A stretch of DNA of 64,000 nt. Origin: Massilia sp. IC2-278 (GTDB lineage Bacteria; Pseudomonadota; Gammaproteobacteria; Burkholderiales; Burkholderiaceae_D). Location: positions 1 to 64,000 of the forward strand of contig NZ_JAJFES010000004.1 of NCBI RefSeq assembly GCF_020708045.1, in the 5' to 3' direction. The position numbers and the translations under genes are program-made. Below are positions 1 to 7,657 of this stretch, piece by piece; position 1 is the stretch's first letter, and every line of letters begins with the position of its first letter. The notes beneath the pieces are model-generated. The model was given only the letters and a program-made list of their open reading frames with translations. It was not told the origin of the DNA and did not search any database.

Positions 1-56
1 GAGTCCGATGAAGCGGGAACGATCTCCCGCTTCGATGGCAACTGCTTGTTTGTCAT
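1..56 (-). CDS. 5' end of an unidentified gene (partial)
   Basis: Only the first 18 codons lie in the window; the gene continues past base 1. The reading frame begins MTNKQLPSKR. A strong Shine-Dalgarno sequence, GGAGG, lies six bases before the ATG on the minus strand, which is the main reason to call it. It starts 76 bases after the tadG-like stop and in the same direction, so it may belong to the minor pseudopilin operon. Nothing about its function can be said from 18 residues. Confidence 0.45.
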   Translation of the reverse strand, partial: MTNKQLPSKREIVPASSD

Positions 57-132
57 GTAAATCCTCCAGGGACATATTGTCCACTATTTGGATGTCCATG
101 AATCCCGGACCCTCTCAACCTGACCCCAGCTG

Positions 133-1479
133 TTATTTCGAGATGCGCAGGATCGCCGAGGCCAGGCGCGAGAAGCACGGCGTCAGGTCGGCCGTGGTGG
201 CGGCGTAGCAGTACATGCCGACCGGCTTCTCCGGGTCGTAGCAGCGCGATGGGGCGTCGGCCACGTTGGCCATGCACTTGAGGACGTTCTCGCCGACTTC
301 CTTGTCGAAACCGGTCTTGCTCTTGAGCTGCCCCATGCCCAGCGTGAACACATAGATGCCTTCGTCGCGCGCCCTGGCTGCCACGGCTTCGGGGAGATTG
401 CGCGCGGCACGGGTGATGTTTTTCCAAGCGTCCGTATCGCTGGCCAGGCTGGCAGTCACCTCGCGCGGCCCGGCCGTCACGATCGGGAATTCTTTCTTGT
501 TGTCGTGCGCGTCGTACCAGTCAGGCAAACCCTTGACCGTGGTCCTGATTTTCTTGTTGCTCACGGCACTGCAGCCGCTGGTGATCAGCGCGTCTTGCAT
601 GGCGGGTTCGTACAGGCCGCTGGGCGCCACGTCGTTGTGGGCAAGCACGCCGGGGCGGGTACAGTCCGCCGGGTTATTGAACTTCAGGGAAGAACCGAAC
701 GCCGTCGGCGCGCCATCCGAGAAGAACACGATCACGCGCAGGCTCGAGCGCGACAGCAGGGGAATCTTGTTGAGTTCATTGCGCGCATGCCACATGCCCT
801 CGACCGACGCAGTGTTGCCGACGAACTTGAAGCCGTCGATCTTGCCGACCATGGCGTTGCGGTCGAAGCCGCGGTCTTCTACGGCGATCGGGTTGTCGAC
901 GACGGCGCCAGAGGCGAAGTGAATCAGCCCCACCCGGTCCTGCTCCACGCTGAACTTGTTGAGAAAACTCTTCGCCGAGGCCCGCACCGCGGCGGCCGAG
1001 GTTGACAGCGAACCCGAGGTATCGACCACGAAAGCCATGTCCAGGTCCTTGCGGATGGTCTGGGCATACGCCACCGGATTGAGCGCCGTGAAACCCATCA
1101 GCTGCATCACCGACACCGGCATCGGCGCCTCGGCATGCACGTCGACGGTCACCTGGCCCTTGTCGAAGGAGACGCCGGTACTGAGCAGCTTGGGGCGCGA
1201 CATCAGGTAGTTCTCGGGAATGTTCGCGGCGAAGAAGGTGGCGGCGGCTTTTATCGCGCTGGCCCTTTGTTCGGTCTCGTTTTTCCCGGCCGGGACGGCG
1301 CGCGCGCCGGCCAGGGCGGCGGAGTCGACGGCGGCGTTCAGGCGCGCCTTGACCAGGTAGGCCAGGCCGCCGTCGACGATCAGTCCCACGAGGGCCAGCA
1401 GGACCAGCATCGCCAGGACGACCATGACAAGAACGGCGCCGCGCTGCTTTCGGGGCTGGCGTTGGAGTAGTGGATGCAT
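133..1479 (-). CDS. tadG: TadG-like pilus assembly protein with von Willebrand A domain
   Basis: 448 aa. The N-terminus has a short basic segment, a hydrophobic segment at about residues 14-36, and a DSAALAGA motif, the TadG-type pseudopilin N-terminus. From about residue 150 a von Willebrand factor A domain begins with the MIDAS motif DTSGS, which binds a divalent metal. TadG-like proteins sit at the inner membrane with a large periplasmic part and help assemble Flp pili. The stop codon of the upstream tadE-like gene is 1 base away, so the three minor pseudopilin genes form one leftward operon, divergent from the rest of the Tad locus. The family call is firm; the exact role is inferred. Confidence 0.85.
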   Translation of the reverse strand: MHPLLQRQPRKQRGAVLVMVVLAMLVLLALVGLIVDGGLAYLVKARLNAAVDSAALAGARAVPAGKNETEQRASAIKAAATFFAANIPENYLMSRPKLLSTGVSFDKGQVTVDVHAEAPMPVSVMQLMGFTALNPVAYAQTIRKDLDMAFVVDTSGSLSTSAAAVRASAKSFLNKFSVEQDRVGLIHFASGAVVDNPIAVEDRGFDRNAMVGKIDGFKFVGNTASVEGMWHARNELNKIPLLSRSSLRVIVFFSDGAPTAFGSSLKFNNPADCTRPGVLAHNDVAPSGLYEPAMQDALITSGCSAVSNKKIRTTVKGLPDWYDAHDNKKEFPIVTAGPREVTASLASDTDAWKNITRAARNLPEAVAARARDEGIYVFTLGMGQLKSKTGFDKEVGENVLKCMANVADAPSRCYDPEKPVGMYCYAATTADLTPCFSRLASAILRISK

Positions 1480-1480
1480 G

Positions 1481-2095
1481 TCAGAACACCGTCATCGAAT
1501 ACAGGTCGGGCCCGATGGTGGGCAGGCTCAGGGAGTCCATCGAGAACGAGGTCATGAACATGTCGAATTTGTAGAAGGTTTCGACCACGTAGACCACTTC
1601 GCCATCGCCCAGCTTGCCGTCCATGACGGCCGAGGCGGGGCGGTTCTTGCTGTTGATGCCGCTGCACAGGCCGGCGTTCCAGGCCGGGCAGGCAAAGATC
1701 CGGCTGGCCGGGGCGTAGCCGCTGGCGCGGTAGCCGAGATTGCGCGCGGCGTCGTCCCAGCGGTACTGGTCGACCACCACGCTGCGCGAGGCGCCGCCGC
1801 TGGTCACGCCCATCACGCGCGTGATGTACACCATGCCCCGCTGCTGCACGTTCAGCGGCGGCGCGCTGGCCATCAGCGCATAGATGATGTCCTGGCTGCC
1901 GGTCTCGAGCTGGGTGCCGCCGCGCGCCACCAGGTTCGCGCCTTCGCGCCCGATGTTGACCATGATGATGTTGGCCTGCAGCGCGCGGGCGGCGTCGATC
2001 ATGCCGAACAGGAGCAGCATCAGCAGCGGCAGCACCAGGGCGAATTCGACGGCGGCCAGTCCGCGCTGGCGGGGCAAGGGAAAGCGGCGCATCAT
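1481..2095 (-). CDS. tadE: TadE-like minor pseudopilin, second copy
   Basis: 204 aa from the chosen start. The N-terminus reads MMRRFPLPRQRGLAAVEFAL followed by a hydrophobic run; the RGxAAVEFAL signature and the downstream REGANLVARGG are typical of TadE/TadE-like proteins. The ATG at 2095 overlaps the TGA of the preceding gene (ATGA), indicating translational coupling; a longer in-frame start at 2194 would lie inside the upstream gene and is not used. TadE-like proteins are minor pseudopilins of the Flp pilus, cleaved by the TadV prepilin peptidase. Several cysteines in the C-terminal half fit a periplasmic domain with disulfides, which is an inference. Confidence 0.85.
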   Translation of the reverse strand: MMRRFPLPRQRGLAAVEFALVLPLLMLLLFGMIDAARALQANIIMVNIGREGANLVARGGTQLETGSQDIIYALMASAPPLNVQQRGMVYITRVMGVTSGGASRSVVVDQYRWDDAARNLGYRASGYAPASRIFACPAWNAGLCSGINSKNRPASAVMDGKLGDGEVVYVVETFYKFDMFMTSFSMDSLSLPTIGPDLYSMTVF

Positions 2096-2562
2096 GGGAA
2101 GTACTCGTTGCGCATGGTGGCGGCTACCGCGAAATGGTATTTGCCGCCGCTGAAAAGGCTCGACAGCAGCGGCGTGGTCACGACCCAGTCGCAATCGAGC
2201 TGCAGCACGATGAGGCTGCCCGGCGCGCCGAACATGCCGCTGGTGTATGCGGTGCTGGCGTAGGACTTGCCGTTCACCGAGATGACCGGCGCCAGCCTGT
2301 CGTACATGCCCAGCGAATTGTCCTTGATGCTGGCGATGACGGCCGCGTAGCGCTGCTGGCTGCCGGTGTTCGGGTCGAGGTTGCGCTGGCCGGTAATGGC
2401 ATAGCGCGCGCCTTCGCGCACCGCGTACTGCATCGTCAGCGTGGCGAAGAACATCATGCTGAATTCGACCAGGGCCAGCAGGATCAGCAAAAACACGGGC
2501 GCCACGATCGCCATTTCGACGACTGTGGCGCCAGATTGACGGCGGGGTACCGATAATTTCAT
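2092..2562 (-). CDS. tadE: TadE-like minor pseudopilin, first copy
   Basis: 156 aa from the ATG at 2562; a start at 2598 would add 12 residues. The N-terminus MKLSVPRRQSGATVVEMAIV followed by about 20 hydrophobic residues is the TadE signature, and REGARYAITG follows it as in other family members. It is probably the first gene of the leftward tadE-tadE-tadG operon. Neither start has a convincing Shine-Dalgarno sequence; the shorter form was chosen because family members usually begin only a few residues before the RRxxGATxVE motif. Role: minor pseudopilin in Flp pilus biogenesis, by family. Confidence 0.83.
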   Translation of the reverse strand: MKLSVPRRQSGATVVEMAIVAPVFLLILLALVEFSMMFFATLTMQYAVREGARYAITGQRNLDPNTGSQQRYAAVIASIKDNSLGMYDRLAPVISVNGKSYASTAYTSGMFGAPGSLIVLQLDCDWVVTTPLLSSLFSGGKYHFAVAATMRNEYFP

Positions 2563-2686
2563 TTTTGGCACGACTTCAGTAGGCTTTTGGTTGGGCATGC
2601 GCTAAGCTTCTGGATTCTACAGGGCAAGAATTGCTTGCCGTACATTTTCTTCCTGCGATTTTTAGCCGCTGTCGGTACAGAACAAC

Positions 2687-4399
2687 ATGGGTTGGTTTCA
2701 AAGCATTGTTTCTTTCGGCGACCGGATACCAGATCGCTCCCCGCAACACGCCGCCGCCACGGCCCCTCAACGCCCGGTCTCGCCAGACGCCGAAGCCTGG
2801 ATGGTGTTCGGCATGCGCCTGCTGCTGGCGCTGTCGGCGCTGCTGACGCTGCACATCGGCGCCGACAGCGTGAACCTGACCGGCCGCTGGTCGTGGCTGA
2901 TCTTCGTGGCCTATGTCCTGCACAGCCTGACCCTGCTGGTGGTGGCGCGCTCGCGCGCCGGCTTCTGGCATGGCCCGGTGATCTACTGGGTCGACATCGG
3001 CTGGTACGGGATGATGGTGTACGCCAGCGGCGGTGCGCCCAGCCCCTTCTTTTCGTTCTTCTTCTTCGCCATCCTGGCGGCGTCGTTCCGCCACGGCTTC
3101 GACGCCGGCGCGCGCCTGACCCTGGGCGCCGCCGCTCTGGTCCTGGGCACGGTGCTGGCCACGCAGGGCGTGCGCACGCTGCACCTGCTGCTGCTGCGCA
3201 CCACCTTCCTGCTGGCGCTGGGGTACATGATCGCGTTCTGGGGCGGGCTGTCGGTCGACCAGCGGCGCCGCCTGGCGCTGCTGCGCGATGTCAGCCGCCT
3301 GTCGAACCCGCGCTTCGGCGTCCAGCACACGCTCGATTCGCTGATGGCGAAGATCCTGCGCTTCTACGGCGGCAGCACCTGCGTGCTGCTGATGCAGGAC
3401 CCGAAAGGCGGCTGGACCCTGCATACCGTGCACCACCCGCGCAGCGGCCGCGCCCTCAGCCGCATGCACACCGACGAGGCGGCGGTGCAGCCGCTGCTGG
3501 CGTTGGGCGACGGCGCCACCATCCTGTACCGCGGCAGCGGGCGCCGCTGGCTGCCCGGCGCCGCCTGCGCCGAACGGATCGGGGCGGAATCGGCGTGGGA
3601 GGCCATCGATCCGGCGGCCTGCAGCCAGGTCGCCGACCTGCTCGATACCGACGCCTTCATCAGCGCCACCCTGCCGCTGCGCAAGGGCAGCGGGCGCATC
3701 TTCGTGACTTCGGCGCCGGGCTTGCGGCGCAGCGACGCGACCTTCCTGAACCACATCGCGCAGCAGGCCTTCCCGGTCATCGAGACCATCGACCTGCTCG
3801 ACCGCCTGGCTTCCGAGGCCGCCTTCCGCGAGCGCCAGACGATCGCGCGCGACCTGCACGACAGCACCATCCAGCCCTACATCGGCCTGCGCCATGCGGT
3901 GGCGGCGATCCGCCAGCAGGCCGGCGACAGCAGCACCGTCGCGCCCGACCTGGAACGCCTGATGGAGATGTGCAGCGGCGTCATCGGCGACATGCGCGAA
4001 TTCGCTCAGCGCTTCCGCAACGGCCGCCAGGAAGAACCGGAACTGCAGATCGCGCTGCGGCGCCAGTTGAACCAGGTGCGCGCCTTTTACGACGTGCATG
4101 TTACCCTCGACGCCGGCGGCGCCCCCGGCATCAATGACCGCCTCGCGGCCGAGGTGTTCCAGATCGTGGCCGAAGGCGTCAACAACATCTGCAAGCACAC
4201 GCGCGCGCGCAACGGCCGCGTGCTGATCGGCCAGGAAGACGGCCTGCTGCTGATCGACATCAGCAATCCGGCCGACGGCGCCGCCGGCGCGGTTTTCGCG
4301 CCGCGCTCGATCGCCGAGCGGGTGGCGGCCATGGGCGGCACGCTCGCCGTGGAAGCCGGGGCGCAGCAGACCGTGCTGCGCGTGCGCGTGCCGATCTGA
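2687..4399 (+). CDS. Membrane sensor histidine kinase, NarX/HisKA_3 type
   Basis: 570 aa. Residues 38-190 hold about five or six hydrophobic segments with no large periplasmic domain, so the signal may be sensed within the membrane. Residues about 207-365 resemble a GAF-like region. A HisKA_3 dimerisation helix follows with the motif RDLHDSTIQ; His391 is the expected phosphorylation site. The C-terminal ATPase is short but keeps an N-box-like AEGVNNICKH. It is followed after 20 bases by a LuxR-type response regulator, so the two form a two-component system. Its position between the two halves of the Tad locus suggests it controls pilus genes, which is inference. It is divergent from tadE with about 124 bases between them. 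Confidence 0.88.
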   Translation: MGWFQSIVSFGDRIPDRSPQHAAATAPQRPVSPDAEAWMVFGMRLLLALSALLTLHIGADSVNLTGRWSWLIFVAYVLHSLTLLVVARSRAGFWHGPVIYWVDIGWYGMMVYASGGAPSPFFSFFFFAILAASFRHGFDAGARLTLGAAALVLGTVLATQGVRTLHLLLLRTTFLLALGYMIAFWGGLSVDQRRRLALLRDVSRLSNPRFGVQHTLDSLMAKILRFYGGSTCVLLMQDPKGGWTLHTVHHPRSGRALSRMHTDEAAVQPLLALGDGATILYRGSGRRWLPGAACAERIGAESAWEAIDPAACSQVADLLDTDAFISATLPLRKGSGRIFVTSAPGLRRSDATFLNHIAQQAFPVIETIDLLDRLASEAAFRERQTIARDLHDSTIQPYIGLRHAVAAIRQQAGDSSTVAPDLERLMEMCSGVIGDMREFAQRFRNGRQEEPELQIALRRQLNQVRAFYDVHVTLDAGGAPGINDRLAAEVFQIVAEGVNNICKHTRARNGRVLIGQEDGLLLIDISNPADGAAGAVFAPRSIAERVAAMGGTLAVEAGAQQTVLRVRVPI

Positions 4400-4419
4400 A
4401 CAAAGTAACCGGAGAAAGA

Positions 4420-5073
4420 ATGGGTATCCGCATCCTGCTGGTGGATGATCACAAGACCATGCTGTGGGGCCTGGAGCGCCTGGTGCAGGCCGAAGGCGCT
4501 GCATTCGACCTGGTCGGCAGCGCCGGCGACCCGGCCCAGGCCCTTGCGCTGTGCGCCGAACTGAAGCCCGACATCGTCCTGCTCGACCTCGACCTGAAAG
4601 GCAGCAGCTCGCTCGACATCCTGCCGCAGCTGCTGGCCAACGGCATCACGCGCGCCGTGATCCTGAGCGCGAACCGCGACCAGGCCACCCTGGCCGCGGC
4701 GGTCAAGCTGGGCGCGCGCGGCGTGGTCAGCAAGGAGGCGCCGACCGAGGACGTGCTGGCCGCCGTGCGCAAGGTGCATGGCGGCGAATTCTGGCTCGAA
4801 CCCGGGCTGATGCAGGCCCTGCTCGGGCAACTCACGGCGCCGGCGCCGCGCCCCGATCCGGAAGCGGCGCGCATCGCCTCGCTGACCGCACGCGAGCGCG
4901 AAGTGATCGGCATGATCGTGCAGGGCAAGGGCGCGCTGAACAAGGAACTGGCCGAGCGCGCCTTCATTTCCGAGCGCACCCTGCGCAACCACCTGACCGC
5001 CATCTACGCCAAGCTGGGCGTTGCCAACCGCCTCGAACTCTACGTCTACGCCACCCGCCACAGCCTGTCCTGA
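4420..5073 (+). CDS. NarL/LuxR-family response regulator
   Basis: 217 aa. The receiver domain begins IRILLVDDHKTML with Asp56 in LLDLDLKG as the probable phosphoacceptor. A LuxR-type helix-turn-helix occupies residues about 150-212, with LTAREREVIGMI and the recognition part ERTLRNHLTAIYAKLGV. A clear ribosome binding site, GGAG, precedes the ATG. The pairing with the upstream HisKA_3 kinase is the usual NarX/NarL arrangement. Likely targets are the adjacent small membrane protein and flp genes, whose upstream region carries a perfect 8-bp inverted repeat at 5101-5118; this target assignment is inferred. Confidence 0.9.
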   Translation: MGIRILLVDDHKTMLWGLERLVQAEGAAFDLVGSAGDPAQALALCAELKPDIVLLDLDLKGSSSLDILPQLLANGITRAVILSANRDQATLAAAVKLGARGVVSKEAPTEDVLAAVRKVHGGEFWLEPGLMQALLGQLTAPAPRPDPEAARIASLTAREREVIGMIVQGKGALNKELAERAFISERTLRNHLTAIYAKLGVANRLELYVYATRHSLS

Positions 5074-5100
5074 GCCGCGCCGCCGCGCACATCTGGCCGC

Positions 5101-5118
5101 CTGGGACATTTGTCCCAG
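5101..5118. promoter_or_regulatory. Perfect inverted repeat after the response regulator gene
   Basis: CTGGGACA-TT-TGTCCCAG, 8-bp arms and a 2-base centre, starting 28 bases after the response regulator stop and about 130 bases before the next start codon. There is no T-run, so it does not look like an intrinsic terminator. A dimeric regulator's operator controlling the small membrane protein and flp is a reasonable guess, but only one copy was seen. Confidence 0.35.
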
Positions 5119-5250
5119 ATGCGCCTGCCCGGAAGTCCTACAAAAAAAGGGAGATTTGACGGATGTGCCGATCCGGGCGCATTCGTATCATTCTTTCCAT
5201 GCGCTGCGTATCGGTTCATGCGGTACGGCGGCAACAGGACAGGAGCGAAA

Positions 5251-5388
5251 GTGTACGACAAGGAAGACAGCCCGGAACAGCACGCGTACGACCGTACGGG
5301 CACGCCAACCATGTCGTATGTCGTCCTGATCGTCCTGGTCGTGGTTGTCGGCTTCATCGCGGCAATGGCCGCATGGACCAGCGCATAA
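5251..5388 (+). CDS. Small single-pass membrane protein upstream of flp
   Basis: 45 aa from a GTG start preceded by AGGAG with a 5-base gap. The first 20 residues are charged and polar (VYDKEDSPEQHAYDRT); a hydrophobic segment, YVVLIVLVVVVGFIAAMAAW, fills the rest. It ends 33 bases before the Flp pilin start and follows the two-component genes. It lacks the pilin motif G/xxxxEY, so it is not a second pilin. No family is recognised; a membrane accessory of pilus production or of the kinase is possible from context only. Confidence 0.6.
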   Translation: MYDKEDSPEQHAYDRTGTPTMSYVVLIVLVVVVGFIAAMAAWTSA

Positions 5389-5421
5389 GACGAGCAACCT
5401 TCCAAAACCATAGGACCCACA

Positions 5422-5595
5422 ATGAACTTCATCAAAAACTTCATCCAGGAAGAAGACGGCGTTACCGCCATCGAATACGCCCTGATCGCTTCGCTGGTCG
5501 CCGGCGTCATCATCGGCGCCGTCACCCTGCTGGGTGGCAACATCAACACGATGTTCCGCGCCCTGGCCGCCAAGATCTCGACCACCGTCAAGTAA
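5422..5595 (+). CDS. flp: Flp/Fap-type major pilin prepilin
   Basis: 57 aa, too short for many gene finders. Sequence features: leader MNFIKNFIQEEDG, then VTAIEYALIASLVAGVIIG. The motif G/VTAIEY, with Glu and Tyr at positions +5 and +6 of the mature protein, is the hallmark of Flp pilins; cleavage is expected after Gly13. The hydrophobic helix follows directly. It is processed by the TadV-type peptidase encoded just downstream and polymerised by the Tad machinery into thin bundled pili used in adhesion and biofilm. An AGGA precedes the ATG. The hairpins in the following gap probably set its high expression relative to the machinery. Confidence 0.95.
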   Translation: MNFIKNFIQEEDGVTAIEYALIASLVAGVIIGAVTLLGGNINTMFRALAAKISTTVK

Positions 5596-5606
5596 TCGCC
5601 GTATCC

Positions 5607-5660
5607 GGCGCCTCGCGGCGCCAGGGGAATCCGGGCCGGCCACCTGGCCGGATTCCCGGG
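5607..5660 (+). terminator. Two stem-loops between flp and the prepilin peptidase gene
   Basis: A 6-bp GC hairpin (GGCGCC-TCGC-GGCGCC, 5607-5622) is followed at 5624-5660 by a long stem whose arms are GGGAATCCGGGCC and GGCCGGATTCCC with one bulged G. There is no T-tract, so these are more likely an RNA-stabilising or partial attenuating structure that keeps pilin mRNA abundant relative to downstream genes than a full intrinsic terminator. Confidence 0.45.
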
Positions 5661-5705
5661 CTTCCCACCCTCCCCGCTTGTCCGTTTTCCTCTCCGGAGT
5701 CCGCC

Positions 5706-6287
5706 TTGTCTTCCCTGCTGCCCATGATGCTGCTGTTTGCGCTGCTCGGCGCCGCCGTCTGGCACGACGTGCGTGCGCGCCGCATCCCGAACGCCGTGGT
5801 CTTTCCCGGTGCGCTGGCGGGACTGGCCCTGCACGCCCTGCTGCCGGCCGGCGCGGGTCTCGCGGGCCTGTTCGGCAGCCCGATGGGCGGGCTCGGCCTG
5901 GTTTCCGCGCTCGGCGGCCTGGGCCTGGGCCTGGCCGTCCTGCTGCCGATGTACGCGCTGCGCCTGATGGGCGCGGGCGACGTCAAGCTGCTGGCGATGG
6001 TCGGCGCCTTTGTCGGCGCCGGCCAGATCCTGGCGGTGGCCCTGGTGACCCTGGCCGCCGGCGGCATCCTGGCCCTGGCCTTTGCCGCCGCCCAGGGCAA
6101 GCTGCGCAGCCTGCTCGGCAACGCCTGGCAGATGATGGTGTTTACCGGCATGTCCGGCCTCACGGGCCGCCCGCTGGTGGCCGCCCCGAGCGCCGCCAGC
6201 GGCCGCCTGCCTTACGCGGTGGCGATCGCCGCCGCCAGCATTGCCTGCGTCCTGTGGCTGCGCGTCTTCGGAAAGCTGCCGCTGTGA
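5706..6287 (+). CDS. tadV: Prepilin peptidase of the Tad system (A24 family, TadV/CpaA)
   Basis: 193 aa, almost entirely membrane-embedded. The two catalytic aspartates of A24 aspartic prepilin peptidases are visible in WHDVRARRIPN (residues about 13-23) and MGAGDVKLL (GxGD motif). It lacks the N-terminal methylase domain of PilD, as expected for TadV. It cleaves Flp and TadE/F-like leaders at the cytoplasmic face. The TTG at 5706 was chosen because GGAG lies six bases upstream; an ATG six codons later (5724) is possible. Its stop overlaps the GTG of the next gene. Confidence 0.9.
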   Translation: MSSLLPMMLLFALLGAAVWHDVRARRIPNAVVFPGALAGLALHALLPAGAGLAGLFGSPMGGLGLVSALGGLGLGLAVLLPMYALRLMGAGDVKLLAMVGAFVGAGQILAVALVTLAAGGILALAFAAAQGKLRSLLGNAWQMMVFTGMSGLTGRPLVAAPSAASGRLPYAVAIAAASIACVLWLRVFGKLPL

Positions 6288-7657
6288 ACGATGTATCCGC
6301 CGCACACGCCGTGGCGCCGGCCGACGCGCGCGCTCCGCGCACGGTCGAAGACACCGGCCTGCCCTTCCTGTTCCTGGCCGAATTGATCGCCAAGGTCCTG
6401 CACCGGCGCGGCCAGCTGCGCCTGCCCGAACTGGCCGCGCACCTGAAGCTGAACGTGAGCGTGATCGATCCCCTGATCGCCTTCCTGCGCGCCGAAAAAC
6501 TGGTCGAGGTCGCGCGCCTGGGCAACAGCGGCACCGACGCCGATCTGTCCTACTTGCTGACCGAAGCCGGCCGCGCGCGCGCCGCCGCGGTCCTGGCGCG
6601 CAACGCCTATGCCGGCCCGGCGCCGGTAACGCTGGCCGCCTACGCGGCCCAGGTGCGGGCCCAGAGCCTGGCCGGCATGCAGGTCACGCGCGCGCACATG
6701 AACGCCGCCTTCGAGGGCGTGGTGATCAATCCGCAGGTGCGCGACCAGCTCGGCGCGGCCATGAACTCGGGCCGTGCCCTGTTCCTGCACGGCCTGGCCG
6801 GCAGCGGCAAGACCTTCCTCGCCGAACGCCTGCACGCGCTGCTCAGCGGCGCCATCGCCCTGCCCTACGCCCTGATGGTCGACGGCGAGACGATTCCCCT
6901 GTTCGACCCGGTCCAGCACCGCGCCATCGACGCGCCCCCGGCCGGCGACAGCGCGGGCGGCGGCATCGACCGCGGCAGCGCGCCGGATTTGCGCTGGGTG
7001 CGCAACCTGCGCCGCCCGGCCGCACTGGCCGGCGGCGAGCTCACGCTCGAGATGCTCGACCTCGGCTTCGACCCGCACACCCGTTTATATGTGGCGCCGC
7101 CGCACCTGAAGTCGAACAACGGCATCTTCATCATCGACGATCTGGGGCGCCAGCGCTGCACGCCGGATGCGCTGATGAACCGCTGGATCGTGCCGATGGA
7201 CCGCGGCGTCGACTACCTGACCCTGCACACCGGGCACAGCTTCCAGGTGCCGTTCGACGTGATCGTCGTGTTTTCGTCGAACTTCGTGCCGCAGCGCCTG
7301 TCGGACGGCGCCTTCCTGCGCCGGCTCGGCTACAAGATCGAGGTGCCGCCGGCCTCGGAAGACGAATACACGCGCCTGTTCGCCCAGGCCTGCGCCGAGG
7401 CCGGCATCCGCTTCGACGCCGCCGTCTTCGACTACCTGCTCGACTGCCACCGTGCCTGCGGCGTGCCGCTGCTGGCCTGCCACCCGCGCGACCTGGTGCG
7501 CCAGCTGCGCGACCTGGCGCGCTACGAAGAACGCGCGCCGGAACTCGACCGCCGCGCCTTGGACTGGGCCTGGAATAACTACTTTGCCGCCGGCTCCCCG
7601 TCCGGCTGCCCGTTGCAACTGGAACGCCGCGAACGCGGCACGATGGAGAAAGACTGA
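6284..7657 (+). CDS. AAA-type ATPase of the Tad locus, accessory
   Basis: 457 aa from a GTG that overlaps the tadV stop by 4 bases. Residues about 20-110 resemble a winged-helix region (KVLHRRGQLRLPELAAHL and a following hairpin-like stretch). An ATPase domain starts near residue 160, with Walker A GLAGSGKT at about 170-177 and Walker B GIFIIDDLG near 282; a conserved FSSN lies where sensor 1 should be. It is not TadA, which is encoded separately. The stop overlaps the cpaB start (ATGA), tying it to pilus assembly. Its job is unknown; remodelling of a Tad component is an inference from the AAA fold. Confidence 0.72.
   Translation: MNDVSAAHAVAPADARAPRTVEDTGLPFLFLAELIAKVLHRRGQLRLPELAAHLKLNVSVIDPLIAFLRAEKLVEVARLGNSGTDADLSYLLTEAGRARAAAVLARNAYAGPAPVTLAAYAAQVRAQSLAGMQVTRAHMNAAFEGVVINPQVRDQLGAAMNSGRALFLHGLAGSGKTFLAERLHALLSGAIALPYALMVDGETIPLFDPVQHRAIDAPPAGDSAGGGIDRGSAPDLRWVRNLRRPAALAGGELTLEMLDLGFDPHTRLYVAPPHLKSNNGIFIIDDLGRQRCTPDALMNRWIVPMDRGVDYLTLHTGHSFQVPFDVIVVFSSNFVPQRLSDGAFLRRLGYKIEVPPASEDEYTRLFAQACAEAGIRFDAAVFDYLLDCHRACGVPLLACHPRDLVRQLRDLARYEERAPELDRRALDWAWNNYFAAGSPSGCPLQLERRERGTMEKD

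Noticed and set aside
10..33. Hairpin GAAGCGGGA/TCCCGCTTC as a terminator
   Set aside because: It lies inside the likely coding start of a minus-strand gene and has no T-tract on either strand.
5156..5191. Promoter TTGACG with TATCAT ahead of the 45-aa gene
   Set aside because: The spacing is 24 bases, too long for a sigma-70 promoter.
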